Assembly (NCBI RefSeq): GCF_000613405.1
Contig: NZ_BAIX01000012.1
Coordinates: forward strand, 1 to 59,065
Length of the DNA stretch: 59,065 nucleotides
Reading direction: 5' to 3'
Origin: Hoylesella enoeca JCM 12259
GTDB lineage: Bacteria; Bacteroidota; Bacteroidia; Bacteroidales; Bacteroidaceae
The notes under the pieces are model-generated. The model made no database searches. It had not been told where the DNA came from and worked only from the letters and a program-made list of their open reading frames with translations. The number at the start of each line of letters is the position of its first letter. Position 1 is the first letter of the stretch. Made by a program: the position numbers and the translations under genes. Positions 41,298 to 51,109 of the stretch are shown piece by piece.

Positions 41298-42016
41298 ATG
41301 CTTATAGATTACCGAAAAGTAAATATATATACCAAGCTGATGCGCTCGTCTTGAAAGAGGCGAATTTCAAAGCCGATGAAGGCGAATTTATCTACATCAT
41401 CGGCAAAGTGGGATCGGGAAAAACATCGCTGCTCAAAACGCTCTATTGCGAACTCGACATCGAATCGGATGAAGCCGAGAAGGCAGAAGTGCTCGGACGC
41501 GATCTAAAAACATTGAAACGAAAAGAGATTCCGGCTCTGCGTAAAGAGATGGGAATCATCTTTCAGGATTTCCAATTGCTTCGCGACATCAATATCTACA
41601 AGAATCTGCATTTCGTTTTGAAAGCAACGGGGTGGAAAAATAAGACTGAAATCGACGAGCGTATCGATGAAGTACTCGACAGTGTGGGGATGAAAGACAA
41701 GCGAAACAAGATGCCGCATGAGTTGTCGGGCGGTGAACAGCAACGCATCGCCATTGCAAGAGCGATTCTGAATAGGCCTAAAATCATCATTGCCGACGAA
41801 CCAACAGGTAACTTAGACACCGAAACGGCTGCTCATATAGTGTCTTTGCTCAAACAAATCACGCAGTCGGGTACGGCCGTTATCATGACAACGCATAACA
41901 TTCAATTGCTCGACCGATTCCCAGGTATCGTCTATCAATGTAAAGACGACACACTCGAAGAAATCACAGAAGCATACAGCAAACTGGATTTGACGGAAGA
42001 CAGCGAAGAGAATTAA
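41298..42016 (+). CDS. ftsE: FtsE-like cell division ABC ATPase, frame interrupted near its 5' end
   Basis: ATPase with Walker A GKVGSGKTSL, Q loop FQDFQLL, signature LSGGEQQR and Walker B IIIADEPTGNLD, close to FtsE of Bacteroidales. From ATG 41298 the start reads MLIDYRKVNIY, then the frame shifts at about 41328-41331 and continues ADALVLKEANF. One added base gives 239 residues. As read, the long frame has no good start codon. FtsE works with FtsX at the septum. ftsX is not adjacent here, which is usual in this phylum. Confidence 0.85.
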
Positions 42017-42049
42017 GCATTTTTACAAGGGATTTTTAGTTAAATGCGT

Positions 42050-43365
42050 ATGAAAGTAATGAAATTCGGCGGCACGTCTGTCGGTTCGGCAGATCGTATG
42101 AAGCATGTAGCCGCTCTGATCACAGCACCCGGCGAGCTGCATTTGTTGTTCTTTCGGCCATGTCGGGTACAACAAATGCGTTGATAGAAGCCGCTGATTA
42201 TCTTTATAAAAGGAATCCGGAAGGAGCTAATGAGGTGATCAACGCATTGGAAAAAAAATATATCCAACACATCGAAGAGCTTTATTCCACGAATGAATAC
42301 AAGGAGAAAACGAGCGAATTTATACGAAATGAATTCGAATATCTGCGCTCTTTTACCAAGGATTTGTTCACTTCGTTTGAAGAGAAACAGATGGTTGCGC
42401 AGGGAGAGATCATCAGCACGAATATGGTTGTCAATTACTTGCACGAGCAAGGCACACGAGCAATTCTGTTGAATGCGCTCGACTTCATGCGAACAGATAA
42501 AAATTCGGAACCCGATCCGGCATATATCAGACAGCATCTCACGACTTTGATGACAGAGAATAAGGGGTATCAGATTTATCTCACACAAGGTTTTATCTGT
42601 CGGAATGCGTATGGCGAAGTAGATAATTTGCTTCGCGGAGGTTCCGATTATACAGCTTCTCTGGTGGGAGTAGCCCTGAATGTCGAAGAGATTCAGATCT
42701 GGACGGACATCGATGGGATGCACAATAATGATCCGCGAATCGTCGATCACACTGAGGCTGTGCATCAATTGAACTTTGAAGAGGCCGCAGAGCTAGCTTA
42801 TTTCGGTGCAAAGATTCTGCATCCGACGTGTGTTCAGCCTGCCAAATACGCCGGAATACCTGTCCGTTTAAAGAATACGATGGATCCGGATGCAGAAGGT
42901 ACGCTGGTTGATAATCATCTTTCGCACGGCAAATTTAAAGCCGTGGCAGCCAAAGACAATATAACCGCCATTCAAATCAGGTCGAGTCACATGCTGCTTG
43001 CGGCCGGATTTCTTCGCAAAGTATTTGAAATCTTCGAGAGTTATCAAACTCCCATCGACATGATAGCCACCAGTGAAGTTGCTGTTTCAATGAGTATAGA
43101 CAACAATTCACGGTTAGCCGAGATTGTAGATGAGTTAAAGAAGTATGGAACAGTGACTGTTGACAGCGGGATGTGCATCATTTGCGTTGTCGGAGATTTG
43201 CATTGGAGTAACAAAGGATTTGAAACGCGAGCATTGGAAGCGATGAAAGATATCCCTGTGCGAATGATTTCGTATGGTGGAAGTAATTATAATATCTCAT
43301 TCCTCGTTAAAGAATCAGATAAGAAACAGGCTTTGCAGTGTCTTAGTCGGGTATTATTTAAATAA
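42050..43365 (+). CDS. lysC: Aspartate kinase, frame interrupted as read
   Basis: Start MKVMKFGGTSVGSADRMKHV (an ATG 6 bases upstream is also possible). The kinase domain continues after a frame break at about 42143-42145, where one added base gives VVLSAMSGTTNALIEAADYL. Later motifs are intact: NALDFMRTD, TQGFICRN, LLRGGSDYTASLVG and two C-terminal ACT domains (about 300-438). The restored length of 438 is normal for a monofunctional Bacteroidales enzyme. It makes aspartyl phosphate for lysine, threonine and methionine. lysA follows by 16 bases. Confidence 0.9.
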
Positions 43366-43381
43366 GGAGCAGATGTAAACA

Positions 43382-43777
43382 ATGACACAAATGTTCCCTA
43401 TTAGTAAGTTGAAAACCCTACAAACACCTTTTTATTATTATGACACCGACTTGCTTCGGGCCACATTACACACGATCAATGATAAAGTGGCACAACACAA
43501 CAATTATGTGGCATACTACGCAGTCAAGACAAATGCCAATCCGGAAATATGGCAAATCATTTGCGAAGCAGGCTTAGGTGCCAATACTATTAGTGGTGAC
43601 GAGAAAGAGAAAGTCATCGAATCGGGTTTCCAACAGGATCGAATCGTCTTCGCAGAAGTGGATAAAAGTGATTGGGAAATCCATTTGGCACTTGACGAAA
43701 ACATCCTTTACTTCAAGGTGGAGGGTATTCCCGAATTGGCAATTATCGATAAATCGGCCACCGAAAGGTTATATTAA
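43382..43777 (+). pseudogene. lysA: Diaminopimelate decarboxylase, N-terminal third only
   Basis: The frame opens well (AAGGAG 13 bases before ATG 43382; MFPISKL at 43391 also possible). It carries the start of the PLP barrel, FYYYDTDLL and AYYAVKTNANP with the PLP lysine, then stops after 131 residues at TAA 43775-43777. The family is about 385 residues. The remaining two thirds are not elsewhere in the window, because the glycosyltransferase begins at 43793. So this is an internal or terminal deletion, real or from assembly. A single-base error cannot explain it. As given, it would be inactive. Confidence 0.85.
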
Positions 43778-43792
43778 GGAAGAATTAAACTC

Positions 43793-44953
43793 ATGATCAT
43801 CCAGCCCACAACACTTATTATCAGCATATCCATTATTCTTTTAGCGTTCGTTACACCGTTTTTCAATCCGTTTTTCAGATGGAAGCGCATCGTAAGAAGA
43901 AGTAAACCGGAGAACGAGAACGATACAACAAATGAGTCATTGCCACCTGTCAGCATTGTCATCACTACCCATGACAACGCTCAGGAACTTGTTCGCAATC
44001 TCTCATCGATCATTAATCAAGATTATCCAACTGATTTTCAGGTGATTGTTGTTATGGAAAAAGGCGATAACGAGACCGAAGACGTTCTCAAAAGATATGC
44101 AGATAACAAGCACCTCTATACCACTTTCATTCCCGATTCATCGCGATATATGAGTCGAAAGAAGCTCGCAGTGACACTTGGAGTTAAAGCTGCGAAACAC
44201 GAATGGATCGTATTGATGGAGGCATTTTGTGTTCCCACATCTGAGAAATGGTTGGAAACGTTGGCTCACAACTTCCAAAACGATAAGCATCTGGTGATCG
44301 GTTACACGGGATTTGATGATGAAACGCCCGATTATTACAAGTTCGAACGACTTCGAACATTCTGTTACACTGCACGAGAAGCTATCAAAGGCACAACATA
44401 TCGCAGTTGCGGACATTGCGTTTCGTTTCGAAAGAGTGATTTTATGGCGGCTAACGGTTATAGCGGAAACCTGCATTTGATTCGCGGAGAATATGATTTC
44501 TTGGTCAACAAATATGCTCAAAGGGGTACAACTGGCGTCGAAACGGCCGAAGAAGCATGGTTGCGCGAGGAGTCGCCATCTCTTAAAACGTGGCGCAACG
44601 ACCATCTTTTCTATTTGGAAACACGCAAATTTCTAAAACGAAGTAGGCTTCATCGTGCACTTTACAACATAGATATGTGGCTGATGTATGGCAATTATGT
44701 AGCTATTTGTGTCGCTTTCACCTATGGAATTATCGATGATGATTGGGTGATCAATGCTTCCGCAGGTGCGGCTTTACTCATTACACTGGTCACTCGCACC
44801 ATATTTGCTCATCAGGTAACGACACAATTCAATGAGAATATCGGTTTTTGGAAAATCATTCCTTATGAACTGAGCCTGATTTGGCATAGTGCTACCAACC
44901 GACTTCGCTATTTATCAGCCGATAAAAACGATTTCACCAGTCACAAACTCTAA
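43793..44953 (+). CDS. Family 2 glycosyltransferase, membrane-anchored
   Basis: 386 residues. N-terminal membrane helix (about 5-25), GT-A domain with VSIVITTHDNAQELVRNLSS (about 52), the VLMEA segment at about residue 142 where a DxD motif is expected, and GYSGNLHLIRGEYDFL. Two membrane helices lie near 300-345. It probably adds a sugar to a lipid-linked or surface glycan; donor and acceptor are unknown. GGAAG lies 12 bases before the ATG. Confidence 0.85.
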   Translation: MIIQPTTLIISISIILLAFVTPFFNPFFRWKRIVRRSKPENENDTTNESLPPVSIVITTHDNAQELVRNLSSIINQDYPTDFQVIVVMEKGDNETEDVLKRYADNKHLYTTFIPDSSRYMSRKKLAVTLGVKAAKHEWIVLMEAFCVPTSEKWLETLAHNFQNDKHLVIGYTGFDDETPDYYKFERLRTFCYTAREAIKGTTYRSCGHCVSFRKSDFMAANGYSGNLHLIRGEYDFLVNKYAQRGTTGVETAEEAWLREESPSLKTWRNDHLFYLETRKFLKRSRLHRALYNIDMWLMYGNYVAICVAFTYGIIDDDWVINASAGAALLITLVTRTIFAHQVTTQFNENIGFWKIIPYELSLIWHSATNRLRYLSADKNDFTSHKL

Positions 44954-44974
44954 GCTCCCCTACCCCGCGAAGCT

Positions 44975-46116
44975 ATGAAAATTCTGATTTATATACCTCG
45001 GACAACAGATCGAATGAAGCTCCATCACGAGTTTGTTTCTATTCTCAGCCGCTGTCTGCAACCCATGGCGGACGTGAAAGTGACGGTCAAACTGCCGAGA
45101 TCTATCGTGGATTACGATCTGATTCACATCATAGGTGCATGGTATATACATCAGCTCGACTGGCTGCCAAGGCCAAACATCAAGACATCCCAACTATTTT
45201 CTCTCCGATGGGAGATCTCCAACCGTGGATCATTCGTAGTAAACAACGAACTAAATCAGCACAAATAGCTATTTATCAACGCACTATGGTAGAACATGTC
45301 TCAGCTGTCCATCTCTGTAATCCGATGGAAAAAGAGACATTCAGACACCTGGGGTGGAATAATAAAACACAAGTCATCAGGAATCCGCTTCTCACCAATG
45401 AGCTTTCGGAAGAGAGCATGGCACAACAAATGTTGATGCTCTATCAGAAAGTGCTCGATTCTAATTGCTATGCTATGATCGGCGAACAGACCGAGGATGC
45501 GATCTGTTTTTTGTTGCAAATCGGAGTCGATGAAATGGCCGCAAGAAACAATCAACTGCGCAGAGAGGCGTCGGACTGTCTGTCGAAACTATCCAACGAG
45601 GATTGGCGACGCGTCTTTATCTATGCCAACGATGAAGGAATACTCGACAGGATTAGGCTTGGTCTTGCCCGACTTCAATACGCAGCTCCCAATATTTCTC
45701 TTGCAAATATCGATCGATTTCCCACAAGTTTATCTATTCCCGAGGGGCATTTGGACAGTAAGAATGTGCTCACCGGCAGCTTGCTTACCCGCAATCGCTT
45801 CGATGATTTCACCGAAGAAGACGGCGAAATCGAGCGGATGATCTGCACGATGATACTCAATCTCAAATATGAAATCGATCATCGCAGCGTCTCGATGCTG
45901 CATCTCATCGATCTATTCGAGCTGATCCGTTTTGAGAATTACGATGAAGAAAATCTGACAAGAATGCTCCGCCATCTCAGAATGCAGAAGTTTGCCTCGC
46001 GGTTACTGTTTGTTATGAAAGATATTCTCGGTCTGACTGAAGGTTTTATGCCCTTGGAAGCTACTGATGACAAGGCAACCGATCGATTGAGAAAGGCAAT
46101 CACGAAATTAAAATAA
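44975..46116 (+). CDS. Glycosyltransferase-like protein, frame interrupted as read
   Basis: Start MKILIYIPRTTDRMKLHHEF; then a GT-B type N-terminal pattern DLIHIIGAWYIH. The frame breaks at about 45151: one added base gives SARLAAKAKHQDIPTIFSP, and the protein runs to 46116, 380 residues in all. The region from residue 160 on is helical and lacks the usual GT4 donor-site motifs, so it may be a divergent or non-catalytic relative. It follows the GT2 gene by 21 bases. Confidence 0.7.
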
Positions 46117-46240
46117 AAGCTTTCAAACACGGAACATGAAACGAATAAAAAGATGAAATGATTCTTTTCCTTTTCACCCTTTCATTCATTCCGTTTCCAA
46201 GTAATCATCAATCACTTTACAAACAACCGTTTTTCGCCAT

Positions 46241-46277
46241 ACAATTAACCGTCAATCGCAGTGCAATTAACGGTTAA
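46241..46277. repeat. Intergenic repeat related to 13595-13637
   Basis: TACAATTAACCGTCAATCGC followed by AGTGCAATTAACGGTTAA. It shares TACAATTAAC, GCAnTGCAATT and AACGGT with the block at 13611-13640, and the TTGCASTGCAA-like core with the palindrome at 11681-11701. It lies in the 268-base gap between two convergent genes. No strong terminator is seen there, only a weak imperfect hairpin at about 46138-46199. Confidence 0.5.
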
Positions 46278-46384
46278 ACGAAATATAATCTATATGTAAT
46301 TGATTTTTAAGTTACATACAAACCAAATGGGATTTCAACGCTCTCGATGAGAGAGCAAACAAAAAATAAGTTTCTAAAAGCTGC

Positions 46385-46786
46385 TTAAAAAGGCAGATCA
46401 TCAGCACTATTCTCGGGCATTTGAGGTGGGAACGGAGCCTGCGGAGCTACTTGTGAGGCTGCCGGCTGATCCGATTGCATAGGTGCCTGAGGTGAAACCT
46501 GCATCCCAACAGAGGCCGGATCGACCATCCGAACATCAAAAGCGCGGATGCTGTTAAACCATCTGCCGTTGTATTCACGTGCATCTATATCGAAAGAAAC
46601 CATCACTTCCTGTCCGATCTGAATGTTGAACCGTGCCAAACGATCTACACCGAACACGGTGAACACCATCTTATGCGGATAAGACTCATGCGTTTCGATG
46701 ACAAAGTCTTGCGCTTTCCACTCTCCACGAGCCGACACTCCACTTCTTTCCGGCAATGCTGCGATTACCTTTCCTTGTAATTCCAT
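46385..46786 (-). CDS. DUF3127 OB-fold protein with SSB-like C-terminal tail
   Basis: 133 residues. The N-terminal 90 residues (MELQGKVIAALPERSGVSAR, WKAQDFVIETHESYPHKMVF, EVMVSFDIDAREYNGRWFN) match DUF3127, an OB-like fold. A Pro/Gln-rich linker (about 95-125) leads to the end ENSADDLPF. That acidic tail with a terminal Phe is the same type as the tip of single-stranded DNA binding protein, which recruits repair proteins. The gene is divergent from dnaN. Confidence 0.85.
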   Translation of the reverse strand: MELQGKVIAALPERSGVSARGEWKAQDFVIETHESYPHKMVFTVFGVDRLARFNIQIGQEVMVSFDIDAREYNGRWFNSIRAFDVRMVDPASVGMQVSPQAPMQSDQPAASQVAPQAPFPPQMPENSADDLPF

Positions 46787-46883
46787 CTTCTTATTTATTT
46801 ATGTGTTTATGGCCTTTTAAGCCTTTCTTTGAAACGCGAAATTAATAAAATAGCGCTTAACTGAAAAACTTTTCTTCCATTTT

Positions 46884-46915
46884 TTTGTCTAACACACTGT
46901 TTTTTCGTATTTTTG
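46884..46915 (+). promoter_or_regulatory. Promoter of the dnaN operon
   Basis: TTTG (46884-46887), exactly 20 bases, TATTTTTG (46908-46915). Both boxes are consensus. The leader to ATG 46961 would be about 40 bases. Confidence 0.82.
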
Positions 46916-46960
46916 TACCTACATATTTGATAGCGAGTAATAACTAAAAGACAAGTATTC

Positions 46961-48084
46961 ATGAGATTTACATTATCCAGTACGGCTCTAAGCAACCGTT
47001 TGCAGACACTAGCAAGGGTGATAAACAGCAAAAATTCATTGCCTATTCTCGACAGTTTTTTATTTAATGTAAGCAACAATCAGTTGCACATCACGGCTTC
47101 GGATAGCGAAAACGTCATGCAATCCGTGCTTACACTCGACCAGTGCGATGGCGATGGAACTTCGCTGTACCCAGTAAAACCATCCTCGATGCATTGAAAG
47201 AACTGCCGGAGCAACCGCTTTCATTCGAGATCGACCTCAATGCGCTGACGATTAATGTGATGTATCAAAATGGCCGATATAATTTCACAGCCCAAAATGC
47301 CGACGAATATCCTCGTGTTCAGCCAATTCCGGACGGTGCGACGGCTATTACGATCAGTTCGTCGGTTCTCAACGACAATATCACCCGCACGCTTTTCGCA
47401 ACGGCCCAGGATGAGTTGCGCCCCGTTATGAATGGAATCTACTTCGATCTCACCGCCGAGAGTCTGGCCATTGTTGCCAGTGACGGGCACAAGTTGGTAC
47501 GAGACAAGAACTTTTCAATCAAGAGCGATATTCCCGCTTCATTCATTTTACCGAAAAAACCGGCTACACTTTTGAAGAATGTATTAAGCAAAGACAGTGG
47601 TGATGTGGTCATTAAGTTCGACAATCGCAATGCTGAGATTCGCTTCTCAGACGGTATTCTCTCATGCAGATTGATCGAAGGGCGTTATCCCAACTATAAT
47701 TCAGTCATCCCGCAGGATAACCCCAATCAGCTCACTATTGATCGCAAAGCTCTTCTCGGAGCCTTGCGCCGTGTACTTCCATTCGCCAGTGAGAGTAGTC
47801 AATTGATACGTTTCCATTTGGAATCGGGTAAACTTGAATTGTCGTCAGAAGATATCGACTTTGCAACCAGTGCCAAAGAGAGTCTCGTTTGCGACTACAA
47901 TGGTCAGGCGATGAACATCGGATTCAAGGGTAGTTCGCTGTCGGAGATTCTGAGCAATTTAGAGAGTGACGAAGTGATCGTTAAGTTGGCAGATCCCAGT
48001 CGGGCCGGAATCATCATTCCGGTAATGCAACCAGAGAACGAAGACGTGCTTATGTTGATCATGCCGATGTTGCTGAACGAATAA
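46961..48084 (+). CDS. dnaN: DNA polymerase III beta sliding clamp, frame interrupted as read
   Basis: MRFTLSSTALSNRLQTLARV, then the second and third clamp domains with RPVMNGIYFDLTAESLAIVA and SDGHKLVRDK, ending LMIMPMLLNE. The frame breaks at 47161: one T restored (ACTTCGCT to ACTTTCGCT) gives DGTFAVPSKTILDALKELPE and a 374-residue clamp, the normal length. Because the clamp is essential, the break is very probably a sequence error. It is the first gene of a six-gene rightward operon. Confidence 0.93.
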
Positions 48085-48093
48085 CCATAAAAT

Positions 48094-48947
48094 ATGAAAC
48101 TGAATTTGACAAAGCCCCTGATCGTCTTCGACTTGGAGACGACGGGGCTTGATCTTGTGAATGATCGAATCATTCAAATCTCTTATATAAAGGTGTATCC
48201 GGATGGAAAAGAAGAGCGTGAAAATATCTTTGTGAATCCGGGAAAGACTATTCCGAAAGAAGTTTCTATGCTGACGGGCATCACGGATACCGACATTGCC
48301 GATGCACCAACATTCAAATCGCTGGCCGCTTCGCTGTCAGAGAAGTTTAAAGGATGCGATTTTGCTGGCTTCAACTCAAATCATTTCGACATTCCGATGC
48401 TTGCAGAAGAGTTCTTGCGAGCAGGTATTGATTTCGATTTCTCACGTTGCCGGCTTATTGATGCACAGATAATCTTTCATAAAATGGAACGTCGCAACCT
48501 TGCTGCTGCCTATAAATTCTATTGTGGAAGAAAGATGGAAGAAGATTTTGAAGCACATAGAGCCGACCAAGATGCAGAAGTAACATATCGCGTTTTACAA
48601 GGAGAGCTCTCAAAATATGATCCAAGTCAAGCTGAAGAAGCCGATCGTGCATTGCCGAATAATATGGATTTTCTGGACGAATTCTCAAAGATTAATGACA
48701 ATGTAGACTTTGCCGGGCGTATCGTTTGGAAAGAATTGACCGATAAAGACGGTAAACCATTGCTTGATCAAGCAGGAAACATACGCAAACAAGAAGTTTT
48801 CAACTTCGGGAAATACAAAGGATGGGCTGTTGCGACGTGCTGCATAGAGACCCGGGATATTACAGTTGGATGCTGGCCGGCGACTTCACGAATAACACCA
48901 AACAAGTTCTTACTCGCATTCGATTAAGAGAATTCAATGCAAAATGA
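48094..48947 (+). CDS. DnaQ-like 3'-5' exonuclease with C-terminal DUF3820-type region, frame interrupted
   Basis: DEDD-type exonuclease: motif I IVFDLETTGLD, motif II GFNSNHFDIPML, motif III HRADQDAEVTY. A C-terminal region FNFGKYKGWAVA fits the DUF3820-like tail. Near the end the frame breaks at 48834: one G restored (GCGAC to GCGGAC) gives ADVLHRDPGYYSWMLAGDF and ends at TGA 48945-48947, 284 residues. As read, the frame stops at 48927. The restored stop overlaps the coaBC ATG at 48944, supporting the correction. Confidence 0.88.
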
Positions 48948-50172
48948 GCAGAAATGCCGATAATATGTTGACTGGAAAGAAAATCGTTTTAGGCATAACG
49001 GGGTCGATTGCAGCGTATAAAGCATGCTTGATCATACGCGAGCTCGTCCGGAAAGGCGCCGAAGTGCAAGTAGTTATCACGCCTTCCGGCAAAGAATTTA
49101 TCACGCCCGTTACCCTGGCAACGCTGAGTCAGCATCCTGTTATCAGCGACTTCTTTGCCCAAAGAGACGGAACGTGGCACTCGCATGTAGCTCTTGGGCT
49201 TTGGGCTGATGCCATGTTGATTGCTCCCTGCACAGCAAGCACATTGGGAAAGATGGCCAACGGCATTGCAGACAACATGCTCATCACCACTTATTTATCG
49301 ATGAAAGCCCCCGTATTCATTGCTCCTGCGATGGATTTGGATATGTTGGCACATCCTGTAACACAGCAAAACCTTGAACGACTTCGCTCTTTGGGCAACC
49401 GAATCATTGCTCCCGGAAACGGTTTTTTAGCCAGTGGACTCGAAGGAAAAGGCAGGATGCAGAGCCGGAAACCATCGTTGAGAGTCTGAATGACTTCTTT
49501 TCTAAAACTCAGCAAGCTACCACATCCTCTTCATTAGCGGGAAAACGCATATTAATCACAGCCGGACCAACTTACGAAAAGATTGATCCAGTACGCTTCA
49601 TAGGTAACTATTCGAGTGGGAAAATGGGCTTTGCATTAGCCGAAGAATGTGCAACGAGGGGTGCAGAAGTGGTGTTAATCGCCGGTCCGGTACATCTTTC
49701 ATGCTCCGAAAAAATTCAACGCATTGACGTGGAAAGCACCAAAGAGATGTATGATGCAACTCTTTCGCATTTCGAAAAGGCTGATGCCGCTATTTTATGT
49801 GCCGCCGTTGCCGACTTCAAACCAGTTCAAACAGCTGCGACGAAGATCAAACGGGAGGGAAACGAATGGTCAATCCGCTTGCAACCGACACTCGATATCG
49901 CCGCAGAGTTAGGCAAACGAAAGACGAAAAACCAACGGTTGGTGGGCTTTGCACTTGAAACGAATGATGAAGAAGCTCATGCGCGACATAAACTCATATC
50001 GAAACACCTTGATTTTATTGTGCTCAACAGCACCCGAAATGCAGGAACCACTTTCCAAAGCGATGATAATCAGATTACGATCATATCACCAACGGATATC
50101 AAACCATTTGAAAAGAAACCGAAAACAGCGGTTGCTCGCGACATCATCGATGAATTATGTAAATTCTTTTAG
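48944..50172 (+). CDS. coaBC: Bifunctional CoaBC (phosphopantothenoylcysteine decarboxylase / synthetase), frame interrupted
   Basis: CoaC half: KKIVLGITGSIAAYKACLII, the active-site His in WHSHVALG, and APAMDLDMLAHP. CoaB half: ILITAGPTYEKIDPVRFIGN, SSGKMGFALAEE and the late GFALETNDEE. The halves are split by a frame break at 49459: one G restored (ATGCAG to ATGGCAG) gives GRMAEPETIVESLNDFF. Total 409 residues, normal. It makes 4'-phosphopantetheine for coenzyme A and is essential in most bacteria. An internal start at 48965 (MLTGKK) is possible. Confidence 0.92.
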
Positions 50173-50182
50173 GGATCTATTG

Positions 50183-51106
50183 ATGAGTGGCCAATCATTC
50201 ATCAACAGATCACTTGCAACGATTTTGCTTGCCATAAGCATCACTTTGTCTGCCCACACACAAGAATTACGGATGCGGGTAACAGTCAATCACGGTCAGA
50301 TCGAGCGTACCGACGCTGCCATTTTTGATAATTTACAACGCACATTGGAGCAATTCATCAACGAACGACAATGGACCGATCTACAATTCCAGCCCAACGA
50401 ACGCATTATTTGCAACCTAAACATCACCGTGACAGCCTATGATGCCACGGCAAACACATTCACTTGCAAGGCTCAGATACAAGCTAACCGACCTGTTTTC
50501 AATGCTGCTTACACCACCACTTTATATAATAACACCGATAACCACTTCGATTTCACGTTTGCACAGTTTGATCAACTCAACTTTAACGATGAACAAATAG
50601 ACAATCAACTCACAGCTTTGGTGGCCTATTATGCCTATCTCATCATCGGGATCAACCTCGACAGCTTTGCCCCAATGGGTGGAGAGAGCGTCTTGCAAAG
50701 ATGTATGAATCTTGTGAACAACGCCCAGCAACTACCCTTCTCGGGGTGGAAAGCATTTGAAGATAGTCGCAATCGTTTTGCTTTCATCAATGACTATTTG
50801 GATGGAGCGATGCAACCGTTCCGACAATTACAATACGATTACTATCGAAAAGGTCTGGACCAGATGGTCAACAATACGGAAAGAGGGCGCACCAATATAT
50901 CCACCGCACTTGAAGAAAACTTGCGGAAATGCCACGACGACAAGCCTTTGAGTGCACTTCCACAGGTTTGGACCGATTTCAAACGTGATGAGTTGGCTCA
51001 GATTTACAGCGGAAAAGGCACGCCGAAAGAGAAAGAACGCATCTATGATCTGCTCTTTTCCATCAATGCCAGTCAACAAGACGCGTGGGAAAAAATCAAA
51101 AACTAA
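50183..51106 (+). CDS. DUF4835 family exported protein (PorD-like)
   Basis: 307 residues from ATG 50183, which gives a signal peptide (SLATILLAISITLSAHT). The upstream extension of the frame overlaps coaBC and is not used. The mature protein starts QELRMRVTVNHGQIERTD and has YYAYLIIGINLDSFAPMGGE near residue 150, as in DUF4835 proteins. These lie between coaBC and recN across Bacteroidota and have been linked by name to the type IX secretion system (PorD). That link is from memory and not shown here. Confidence 0.82.
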   Translation: MSGQSFINRSLATILLAISITLSAHTQELRMRVTVNHGQIERTDAAIFDNLQRTLEQFINERQWTDLQFQPNERIICNLNITVTAYDATANTFTCKAQIQANRPVFNAAYTTTLYNNTDNHFDFTFAQFDQLNFNDEQIDNQLTALVAYYAYLIIGINLDSFAPMGGESVLQRCMNLVNNAQQLPFSGWKAFEDSRNRFAFINDYLDGAMQPFRQLQYDYYRKGLDQMVNNTERGRTNISTALEENLRKCHDDKPLSALPQVWTDFKRDELAQIYSGKGTPKEKERIYDLLFSINASQQDAWEKIKN

Positions 51107-51109
51107 GAC

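Noticed and set aside
42017..42049. Lysine riboswitch before lysC
   Set aside because: The gap is only about 33 bases, too short for a riboswitch.
49949..50182. N-terminal extension of the DUF4835 gene
   Set aside because: It overlaps the CoaB coding region in another frame. The start at 50183 gives a proper signal peptide.
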